Below are positions 1 to 6,528 of a stretch of DNA of 42,017 bases, piece after piece (positions within the stretch are counted from its first letter, which is position 1; each line of letters opens with the position of its first letter). Made by a program: the position numbers and the translations under genes. The DNA comes from Clostridiales bacterium. GTDB lineage: Bacteria > Bacillota > Clostridia > Oscillospirales > Oscillospiraceae. Where the stretch lies: NCBI GenBank assembly GCA_004553545.1, contig SFLD01000021.1:1-42017 (forward strand), in the 5' to 3' direction. The notes beneath the pieces are model-generated. The model was not told where the DNA came from. It worked only from the letters and a program-made list of their open reading frames with translations, and made no database searches.

Positions 1-1
1 A

Positions 2-232
2 ACGGGGATTTTAAGCAGTTTCTGCAGCCATCATCCATTGTCTGACGCAATGGCTACTTACATTTGGCAGTGGACAACTCCAACGATTACTGATCCGTAT
101 AACCAATACTTTATGTATCAGCTTCATTACCTTGAAAGCCCGCCCAAAATTGCTGTAGATCCTAAGAATTATAAATGTGAAAACTGCAGTGAACATGAAA
201 CAATTTACAGTGTTTTGACACAGGGCCTATAA
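2..232 (+). CDS. C-terminal part of an unknown gene, cut by the window edge
   Basis: The frame is open from base 2 to a TAA ending at 232, so this is probably the tail of a gene that starts outside the window; an internal TTG at 38 or ATG at 53 could also start a short protein. The product is rich in aromatic residues and carries a Cys-x2-Cys pair near its end (KCENCSEHE). It is less GC-rich than the genes to its right. I do not recognise it. A strong RBS for the next gene follows 10 bases after the stop. Confidence 0.35.
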   Translation, partial: TGILSSFCSHHPLSDAMATYIWQWTTPTITDPYNQYFMYQLHYLESPPKIAVDPKNYKCENCSEHETIYSVLTQGL

Positions 233-253
233 TAACTTCATAAGGAGCCGCCC

Positions 254-589
254 ATGCTATCTTATTTAGAAAATACGTTTGCTATCGCACTGCGATTGAT
301 GTTGCGGTTGCGGCCGGGATCGACTGCGATGATGATCCTTCTGGCACTGGTCTCCGGTGCCATCTGCGCAGGGCGGGTCCGGTCTCGGAAGGTTCGGCGA
401 ATTTTCCTCTGGGCCCTGCCCCTGGGGGCGGCGGCGTTGGAGGTCCTGGAGCTACTGCTGGTGCCCCTAGACCGGGGCGGAAACTGGGGCCTGGCGGCGG
501 GATTCTGCGCCGCTATAGTGGCACTCTTCTGGTTGAGTTTTGCCACAGTTTCCCTTATCTTCTGGCAGGAAAGAAAAAACGACAAGTAA
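254..589 (+). CDS. Small membrane protein, unknown function
   Basis: A protein of 111 residues starting at ATG 254, with an AAGGAG ribosome binding site eight bases upstream. It shows about three hydrophobic segments (residues about 20-40, 52-72 and 80-103) separated by basic loops, and a charged tail. Its layout resembles the 149-residue membrane protein at 850, so the two may be distant paralogues. I recognise no family. It is followed by a remnant of coding sequence and a strong terminator. Confidence 0.6.
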   Translation: MLSYLENTFAIALRLMLRLRPGSTAMMILLALVSGAICAGRVRSRKVRRIFLWALPLGAAALEVLELLLVPLDRGGNWGLAAGFCAAIVALFWLSFATVSLIFWQERKNDK

Positions 590-590
590 C

Positions 591-660
591 GAGCTGCCGT
601 CAAGGCCAGCTTCTACCTGGCCCAGGAGACGCTGCTCCGCATGGCGGAGAGCGTGCAGTG
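591..660 (+). pseudogene. Short remnant of an unidentified gene
   Basis: Bases 599-660 read as a plausible protein end (VKASFYLAQETLLRMAESVQ, then TGA) with no start or RBS, directly abutting the stop of the preceding membrane protein. The composition is that of a real amphipathic C-terminal helix, so I read it as the leftover tail of a gene whose body was deleted. The family cannot be told from 20 residues. Confidence 0.25.
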
Positions 661-694
661 ACCCTCTCCCGGGGCGTCCTCCCAGCGCCCCGCC

Positions 695-725
695 CGCCCC
701 GCCGCGTTCGCGGCGGGGCGTTTCC
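695..725 (+). terminator. Rho-independent terminator
   Basis: A perfect 11-bp GC stem (695-705 with 710-720) with a GTTC loop is followed by TTT and a C run. It closes the transcription unit of the small membrane protein and the remnant. Confidence 0.8.
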
Positions 726-849
726 CCCCTGTAACGGAAAAGTTGCGGGGAAAATTTCCAGATGTCAAACGGGGCTTGCTGGACAGAAGGGGCGGCGGAT
801 GCTACGCTGAGGGTACCTCAACCACCACAACGGAGAAAGGACGGTCACG

Positions 850-1299
850 ATGATGGAATGGATCTTTTGGCCCACGCGGGTCAGCTATGCCAACGATCCG
901 GTCGGCACGGTGCTTGTGGGCGCGGTGGCGCTGCTCTTCAGTGTCGGTCTGGGGGCGAGACTGCCCCGGGGGAAGCTCCGGACGGCGCTGTGGGGCCTGC
1001 CGCTTTTCCCCCTGGCGGCGGAGTTGCTGGCGTCCCCCGCCTATTCCCGGGAGGACTGGTTCCTCCCCGTCCGGCTGGCCTTCGTGCTGGACGGACTGGC
1101 CGCGATGGCCCTGGCCCTCTGGCTGGGCTATGCCCTGGGGACCCTTTTCCGGCGGGGGGAGGATGCCGGCCGGATGCTGGAGTCCTGGAAAACCGAGGTC
1201 TATGACCCCACGGAGGAGTACCTGGCCCACCTCCGCTTCGGCGGGACGGCGTTTATGATCGTGGGAGCGCTGACGGCCCTCGCCGCGCTCCTGGACTGA
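850..1299 (+). CDS. Membrane protein of 149 residues, unknown function
   Basis: Starts at ATG 850 behind GGAGAAAGGA. Four hydrophobic stretches are visible (about residues 18-34, 45-60, 74-95 and 128-147), with a soluble loop of about 30 residues holding acidic and basic residues before the last one. The family is not recognised; the pattern of short transmembrane hairpins resembles the protein at 254. It stands alone, facing the convergent mtnA-deoD operon, with which it shares a bidirectional terminator. Confidence 0.6.
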   Translation: MMEWIFWPTRVSYANDPVGTVLVGAVALLFSVGLGARLPRGKLRTALWGLPLFPLAAELLASPAYSREDWFLPVRLAFVLDGLAAMALALWLGYALGTLFRRGEDAGRMLESWKTEVYDPTEEYLAHLRFGGTAFMIVGALTALAALLD

Positions 1300-1332
1300 C
1301 CTCCCTCCGGCGCCGGATAACGGAAAAGAACG

Positions 1333-1365
1333 CCGGGCCGCCCTTTCGGGCGGCCCGGCTCTGCT
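1333..1365. terminator. Bidirectional terminator between convergent genes
   Basis: An 11-bp perfect stem (1333-1343 with 1348-1358), loop TTTC. T-rich sequence follows on both strands, so it can end the membrane-protein gene on the plus strand and deoD on the minus strand. Confidence 0.8.
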
Positions 1366-1393
1366 GTATTTTCCCGGCAGGGGGAATGCCTTG

Positions 1394-2122
1394 TCAGATG
1401 GCCTTCCAGGCGGTCTCCAGGGCGATCTCCATCATCTCGTGGAAGGAGTCCTGCCGCTCCTGGGCGGAGAGGGCCTCCCCGGTGAAGATGTGGTCGGAGA
1501 TGGTGAGGATGGAGAGGGCCCGCTTGCCCAGGCGCTGGGCGGTCCAGTAGAGACCGGCGGTCTCCATCTCCACCGCCAGGATGCCGAACTTGCGGTAGGT
1601 GGCGGCGGCGTCGGGGTTGTCGTTGTAGAACTGGTCGGCGGTGAAGACCTGGCCCACGTCCGCCCGGACGCCCATGCGCTCCGCCGCGGTCACGGCGTCC
1701 CGCAGCAGGCCGTAGTCCGCCGTGGCGCAGAGCTGGCCAGGGAAGCGGTACTGGTCGGCAAAGTGGGAGTTGGTGGAGGCGCCCATGGCCACCACCACGT
1801 CCCGGACCTTCACGTCCTCGCCGATGCCGCCGGCGGAGCCGATGCGCAGGATGCTCTCCACCCCGTAGAACTGGTAGAGCTCATAGGCATAGATGCCCAC
1901 GGAGGGCACGCCCATGCCGTGGCCCATGACGCTGATCTTCTTGCCCTTATAGGTGCCGGTGTAGCCCAGCATGTTCCGGACGGTGTTGAAGCAGACGGGG
2001 GCCTCCAGATAGTGCTCCGCCACGAACTGCGCCCGCAGGGGGTCGCCGGGCATGAGAACGGCCTTGGCGATGTCGGCTTCCTCGGCCCGGATGCAGGCAG
2101 AGGGGGATTCCTTGATGGCCAT
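1394..2122 (-). CDS. deoD: Purine-nucleoside phosphorylase, DeoD type
   Basis: A cytosolic enzyme that cleaves purine (deoxy)ribonucleosides with phosphate to base and (deoxy)ribose 1-phosphate. It is 242 residues, the normal length for the hexameric DeoD family. Seen: the phosphate loop GDPLR (residues 26-30), GHGMG (67-71), RIGSAGG (93-99), the ribose-binding EMET (185-188) and the catalytic Asp in SDH (209-211). The start has an AAGGAGGAA site. It lies 48 bases downstream of mtnA with no terminator between, so the two are probably one purine/methylthioadenosine salvage operon ending at the 1333 hairpin. Confidence 0.95.
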   Translation of the reverse strand: MAIKESPSACIRAEEADIAKAVLMPGDPLRAQFVAEHYLEAPVCFNTVRNMLGYTGTYKGKKISVMGHGMGVPSVGIYAYELYQFYGVESILRIGSAGGIGEDVKVRDVVVAMGASTNSHFADQYRFPGQLCATADYGLLRDAVTAAERMGVRADVGQVFTADQFYNDNPDAAATYRKFGILAVEMETAGLYWTAQRLGKRALSILTISDHIFTGEALSAQERQDSFHEMMEIALETAWKAI

Positions 2123-2170
2123 GTTACGATTCCTCCTTGTAATTTTTTCGTCGAATATCGCGGTTTGTTG

Positions 2171-3250
2171 TCAGTTTTCGTCCTTCCCGTCCGCAAAGAG
2201 GGCGGCAATGCTCTCGGTGAAGGGGGGATAGCAGATGCCCTTCTCGGTGACGATGCCGGTGAGGAGGGTATGGTCCGTCACGTCGAAGGCGGGGTTGTAG
2301 CACTTGACGCCGGGGAGGGCCATGGGCTTTTCATACCACATGGTGCGGATCTCGTCCGGGTCCCGCTCCTCGATGGGGATGTGGGCCCCGTCCGGGCAGT
2401 TCCGGTCGATGGTGGAGGTGGGCCCCAGGGTGTAGAAGGGGATGCCGTAGTGCTTGGCCAGGATGGCCACGCCGGAAGTGCCGATCTTGTTGGCGAAGTC
2501 GCCGTTGGCGGCGATCCGGTCGCAGCCCACGAAGCAGGCCTGGACCTGCCCGCTCTTCATGACGATGGAGGCCATGTTGTCGCAGATGAGGGTCACGTCC
2601 ACCCCTGCCCGGTAGAGCTCATAGCTGGTGAGCCGGGCGCCCTGGAGCAGGGGCCGGGTCTCGTCGGAAAAGACGTGGAATTTCATGCCCCGCTCCGTCC
2701 CCAGCAGGATGGGGCCCAGGGCCGTGCCGTAGCGGGAGGTGGCGAGGGGCCCGGCGTTGCAGTGGGTGAGGATGCCGTCGCCGTCCTTTACCAGCGTCAG
2801 GCCGTACTCCGAGATGGCCCGGCACTTGGCGATGTCGTCCTCGTGGATGGCCACGGCCTCCCGGTAAAGGGCGTCCAGCACGGCCTCCCGGCCCTCCGGG
2901 AGGTGGGCCTTGGCCACCTCCAGCTGCTTGCCGATGGCCCAGCTGAGGTTCACCGCCGTGGGGCGGGAGGAGTTGAGGTAGGCCCCGGCCTTATTCAGCT
3001 CCTCATAGAAGCCCTCCCCCTCGCCAGGGATCTCCCGGGCCAGGGCGTACATGCAGTAGCCCGCGCAGATGCCGATGGCGGGGGCGCCCCGGACCTGCAG
3101 CAGGCGGATGGCCTCGTACATCTCCTCCGCCGTTGCGAGGCGGATCTCCCGCTCGGTGTTGGGCAGCAGGGTCTGGTCGATGATCCAGAGGGCCTCGGCC
3201 TCCTTGTCGTAGCGGATGTTCTGCACATGGGTGACGTTGCGGATCTCCAT
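2171..3250 (-). CDS. mtnA: S-methyl-5-thioribose-1-phosphate isomerase
   Basis: Isomerises methylthioribose 1-phosphate to methylthioribulose 1-phosphate in the methionine salvage pathway. The protein is 359 residues, typical for MtnA, if translation starts at ATG 3250, which has a GAAGGAGGAA site. The frame is open 49 codons further upstream, but that part is non-coding leader. Seen: VRGAPAIG near residue 54, the catalytic Cys in LTHCNAG, the catalytic Asp in the VGCDRIAANGD stretch, and FYTLGPTSTID. Transcription probably starts from the TTGCAA-17-TAAGAT promoter 50 bases upstream. No other mtn genes are in the window, so MtnA may act in a partial or ribose-directed salvage route with DeoD (inference). 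Confidence 0.95.
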   Translation of the reverse strand: MEIRNVTHVQNIRYDKEAEALWIIDQTLLPNTEREIRLATAEEMYEAIRLLQVRGAPAIGICAGYCMYALAREIPGEGEGFYEELNKAGAYLNSSRPTAVNLSWAIGKQLEVAKAHLPEGREAVLDALYREAVAIHEDDIAKCRAISEYGLTLVKDGDGILTHCNAGPLATSRYGTALGPILLGTERGMKFHVFSDETRPLLQGARLTSYELYRAGVDVTLICDNMASIVMKSGQVQACFVGCDRIAANGDFANKIGTSGVAILAKHYGIPFYTLGPTSTIDRNCPDGAHIPIEERDPDEIRTMWYEKPMALPGVKCYNPAFDVTDHTLLTGIVTEKGICYPPFTESIAALFADGKDEN

Positions 3251-3297
3251 GGCGCTTCCTCCTTCATCCTCCCGCCGGGAGGGATTTTCTCCCCTCC

Positions 3298-3326
3298 ATC
3301 TTATCGGAGCGGCGGGGATTTTGCAA
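3298..3326 (-). promoter_or_regulatory. Promoter of mtnA-deoD
   Basis: On the minus strand, -35 TTGCAA (3321-3326) and -10 TAAGAT (3298-3303) with 17-bp spacing, about 50 bases before the mtnA start codon. Confidence 0.6.
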
Positions 3327-3350
3327 GGGGCAAAGCCGCCCCGATGCCAA

Positions 3351-3378
3351 AAACCGCCGCCCGAAGGCGGTGGTTTTC
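3351..3378. terminator. Terminator at the end of the minus stress operon
   Basis: A hairpin with CCGCC/GGCGG stem, extended by AAA/TTT flanks on both sides, just past the stop of the Lon-like gene. It separates that operon from mtnA, which has its own promoter. Confidence 0.65.
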
Positions 3379-3389
3379 CCGTTTGGGGC

Positions 3390-5882
3390 TCAGGCACCGG
3401 TGCCCTCCCGGGGGCTGCGCCAGCTGGCGATGACGTTCCAGAGGAGCTCCAGGCTGGGGAACTCCAGGACCTGGATGGCCTTCTCCGTGGCCTGGGCGGT
3501 CCGGACGGCGGCGCCCAGGGCGCTGTAGACCACCGTCTCGCCGTCCGCCGCCGCCTGGAGCAGGGGGCTGATCTCCTGCTCGTCCAGATAGAGGACGCCG
3601 CTGCTGTCCACCCCGCCCAGGAAGAGCTCCTGCCGGGGCAGCTTCACGCCGTGGATGGCCGAGAGCAGGGCCGCCGCCACCGCAAGACCGATGCCGTTGC
3701 GGCCGTTCTCCGGCAGGGGTTGGGCGGCGAAGAGGGAGAGGTCCAGCTTCTCCAGCACCCGGCCCGTCATGTGCCGGACGGCCTCCACCGCCATGGCGGC
3801 GTAGGCCCGCTGGGGGCTGTTTTCCGGGAGATTGTAGAATTCGATCTTCCCGCTGCCGGGACGGACCGCCGCCTGGATGGGCACGATCCTGGGGACCCCC
3901 TCCCACAGCGCGGCGCAGAAGGCCTGCCCCGGCACGTCGGCATAGTTCCGGCGGATGGCCCGGGCGGGGCCCAGGATGCGGCGGATGTCTTCCGGCCGGA
4001 GCACCAGCGGCTCCCAGTCCCCCTGCTCGCGCCGGCAGAGGGCTTCGCCGGCAAGGCTCTCGCCCAGCCGCTCCAGCTCCCGGACGCCGGGGGTCACGCT
4101 GTACTCCCGGATGAGGAAGTCCAGGGCGTCGGGGGTCAGGGTGATGTCCCTTTCCTCGAGAAGGGCGGCCTTCCGGGCGTCGGGGAGGATGTGGCGGCGG
4201 AAGATCTCGCGCTTTTCCTCCTCGGTGTAGGGCGGGATGTCGATGCGGTAGAAGCGGTCCACGATGTGGGCGGGGAGCTTCGTGAGGTCGTTGGCTGTGA
4301 GGATCAGCAGCACCCCCTCCATGGGGACGCGGAAGTTCGCGTAGTTGTCCACGAACTGGTCGTCCACCATGCTGAGAAGGGCGTCCACGGCGCTGCCGTG
4401 CTCACTGGAAACGTGGCCCTTGTCGGCCTCGTTCACCACCATCACAAGGCTGCCGGTGCCGCACTCCGCGATGCGCTCCAGGACGAGGCCCTGGCGGGCG
4501 TTGGAGTAGACCCGGGAGGTGCCGCAGAGGGCGTTGCCGTCGTTGATGAGGGAGAAGTCCAGGTCCGCCATGGGCAGATGCAGAAGCCCCGCGATGGCCC
4601 GGGCCACGGAGGTCTTGCCCACCCCCGGCGGGCCGGAGAGCAGGATGCCGTAGCGGGGCAGGCGGCCGGTGCGGCGGATGCGGGCGGCGATCTCCAGGAT
4701 CCGGCGCTTGACGCTCTCCAGTCCGTAGAAGCGCGCGTCCAGCCCGGCGCGGATCTCCTCCAGCGGGGGGACCTCCGGCGCCCGGCAGCTCCAGTCCACT
4801 GAGAGCATCGTCGCCAGGGACTGCTCGGCGAACTTTCGGTTCTCATAGTTTCCCCGGCCTGCCATCTGGGCCAGGCAGCCCTCGCCCCAGTCCCGCAGCT
4901 GCGGGGAAAGGCTCCATTTGGTGAAGGTAAAGAGCTCCTTGAGAAGATCCGTCCCCAGCCGGGAGACCGGGCTGCTCCCGCCCTGCCGGGCGAGGGGGTT
5001 CCTCCGGGTCTCCCGCTCCAGCACCCGGCTGAGGATCAGCTGCAGCAGCTCGCCGGAGATCTCCTCGGAGCTCTTGCCGTCGTCCGGGCTGTCCAGCACG
5101 TCCAGCCAGTCCATCCAGGCCACGGGGAAGCAGTCCTTCCGGGCGTCCTTCCACTCCCGGAAGAGGGCCACGCGGTCCCGGCGCAGTGCCAGCCGCCGCA
5201 GCACCGGCTCCAGCCGGTGGTCCACCTGGCAGCACTCCATGGCGAAGAACTGCTGCCCCTTGGCCCGCTCCGCCGCGAAGTAGAGCTTGGGCCCGCGGAA
5301 GACGAAGCTGCCCCGGATGCCCCGGGGAAGCTGCTCCGGGGTGTCGTTCGCCTGGACCACCGCCAGAGTGAGGGCCCCCTTCACCGGGGTCTTGTCCAGC
5401 GGAAGGGGCAGCCCGGCGGAGTCCAGGGGGGAGCGGTCGCAGCGGCGGTGGGTGTCCGGGGATGCGCGGCGGCGGTGCTCCCGGGTCCGCTCCTGGGCCT
5501 CCCGCAGGGCCTTGCGGTGCTGGGACCGGGCCTCGTCGTCCCGGATCTCCTTCTCCAGCTTCAGGATCTGGTTTTCGTCCCGCAGGCGGGCGCAGCGGGC
5601 CTCCGCCCGGGCAAGCTCCCGGCAGAGCCAGGCCGCGCTGCCGGGGGGCAGCTCCTCGTCCTCTTCGTCCGGGTCCCCGGCTTCGTCTTCCTCGTCCGTT
5701 TTGTCCTCCTCTGTTTCCTCCTCCGGCGGGTCGGAGAAGGGGCGGTCAAAGGGCAGCCGGGGCTTGGGGCCGTCTGCGTAGGCCATGTCCTCCTCCGGGT
5801 CGATGGTGTCCAGCTCCGGATCCCACCATGCCTCCGCCTCGCTGCGGCGGGTCTCCCGCCGCTGATCTGCATTTCGTTTCAT
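3390..5882 (-). CDS. Lon-like AAA+ ATPase with degenerate protease domain
   Basis: 830 residues. Residues 1-80 are a very acidic low-complexity tail, 84-140 a coiled coil, 165-370 an unassigned region, 385-640 a Lon-type AAA+ module (YGLESVKRRILE at 386-397, Walker A GPPGVGKT at 417-424, Walker B region VVNEADK, sensor Asn in TAND near 531), and 650-830 a Lon protease-like fold. Lon needs a Ser in PKDGPSAG and a later Lys. Here the matching stretch is PENGRNGIGLAV (724-735) with no Ser, and the Lys site falls near Ile771, so peptidase activity looks lost. The Walker B Asp is also Asn (484) while the Glu is kept. Last gene of the minus operon, 46 bases after the nuclease; its RBS lies unusually far (about 27 bases) from ATG. 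Likely an unfoldase or remodelling ATPase acting with its neighbours (inference). Confidence 0.8.
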   Translation of the reverse strand: MKRNADQRRETRRSEAEAWWDPELDTIDPEEDMAYADGPKPRLPFDRPFSDPPEEETEEDKTDEEDEAGDPDEEDEELPPGSAAWLCRELARAEARCARLRDENQILKLEKEIRDDEARSQHRKALREAQERTREHRRRASPDTHRRCDRSPLDSAGLPLPLDKTPVKGALTLAVVQANDTPEQLPRGIRGSFVFRGPKLYFAAERAKGQQFFAMECCQVDHRLEPVLRRLALRRDRVALFREWKDARKDCFPVAWMDWLDVLDSPDDGKSSEEISGELLQLILSRVLERETRRNPLARQGGSSPVSRLGTDLLKELFTFTKWSLSPQLRDWGEGCLAQMAGRGNYENRKFAEQSLATMLSVDWSCRAPEVPPLEEIRAGLDARFYGLESVKRRILEIAARIRRTGRLPRYGILLSGPPGVGKTSVARAIAGLLHLPMADLDFSLINDGNALCGTSRVYSNARQGLVLERIAECGTGSLVMVVNEADKGHVSSEHGSAVDALLSMVDDQFVDNYANFRVPMEGVLLILTANDLTKLPAHIVDRFYRIDIPPYTEEEKREIFRRHILPDARKAALLEERDITLTPDALDFLIREYSVTPGVRELERLGESLAGEALCRREQGDWEPLVLRPEDIRRILGPARAIRRNYADVPGQAFCAALWEGVPRIVPIQAAVRPGSGKIEFYNLPENSPQRAYAAMAVEAVRHMTGRVLEKLDLSLFAAQPLPENGRNGIGLAVAAALLSAIHGVKLPRQELFLGGVDSSGVLYLDEQEISPLLQAAADGETVVYSALGAAVRTAQATEKAIQVLEFPSLELLWNVIASWRSPREGTGA

Positions 5883-5928
5883 CGTCCATTCCCACGGCCA
5901 AAGCCGCTCTCCTTTCCTCGTTGACGGA

Positions 5929-6528
5929 TCACTTCAGGATCAGCTCGGCGTTGACGCCCAGTTCCTCCGCCTTTTCCTGCAGCCGCTCCGCGTCCCCCAC
6001 GCTCAGGCGGGAGCCGTTCACGCTGTAGGTGATGTCCACATCCGACCCGAAGAGGGCAAGCCGGTCCGCCGTCTGCGCCTCCATGTTCCGCAGGAGGTTG
6101 TTCACGTCCCCGTAGTCCTTGGTCTCCCAGAGGGAGATGCCCTCGGGGCCGAAGCGGATGCCGTCCGGGCGCTGGGACCCGGGAGCGCCGTAATAGGTCT
6201 CCGCCAGGTCCCCGTTCTCATCCCGGAGGAAGGACCTCTGCGTCTCGAAGTCCCCGTGCCGGGCCAGGTCCGCCAGCTCCGTCTGGTGCCAGGTGCGCTC
6301 CGCCGGGGGGATCGCCAGCGCCTCCCGCTCCTCGTCGGTGAGCTCCCGCAGTGCGGGGCGGTCCTCCAGGAGATCCTCCGGCTCCGGAAGCTCCGTCTCC
6401 TCCGGGGAGGGGAGCCCGGTTTCCTCCGGCAGGTCCTCTGCGTCGCTCTCCCCGGCAAGATCCCGGGTCTCCGGGGTCTCGTCCATTTCCTGGGTCTCCT
6501 CCAGGTTCAGATCGTCAAATTCGTTCAT
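5929..6528 (-). CDS. Small PD-(D/E)XK nuclease-like protein with acidic tail
   Basis: 199 residues. Residues 1-70 are strongly acidic and probably disordered. Residues 78-199 form a compact domain: TWHQTELADLARHGDFETQ, then RPDG (120-123), then a hydrophobic strand ending in WETKDYG (134-140), a helix rich in Leu/Asn/Met, and a final strand-helix. Spacing and order (Glu in a first helix, Asp122, Glu135-x-Lys137) fit the restriction-endonuclease fold seen in polymorphic-toxin and phage nucleases, so DNA or RNA cleavage is a reasonable prediction, not proof. The gene overlaps the end of the HerA ATPase gene by 14 bases, implying translational coupling and partnership. The acidic tail may hold the nuclease inactive or mimic nucleic acid (inference). 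Confidence 0.6.
   Translation of the reverse strand: MNEFDDLNLEETQEMDETPETRDLAGESDAEDLPEETGLPSPEETELPEPEDLLEDRPALRELTDEEREALAIPPAERTWHQTELADLARHGDFETQRSFLRDENGDLAETYYGAPGSQRPDGIRFGPEGISLWETKDYGDVNNLLRNMEAQTADRLALFGSDVDITYSVNGSRLSVGDAERLQEKAEELGVNAELILK

Noticed and set aside
1391..3433. Plus-strand open frame of 680 codons
   Set aside because: Antisense to deoD and mtnA, which are certain.
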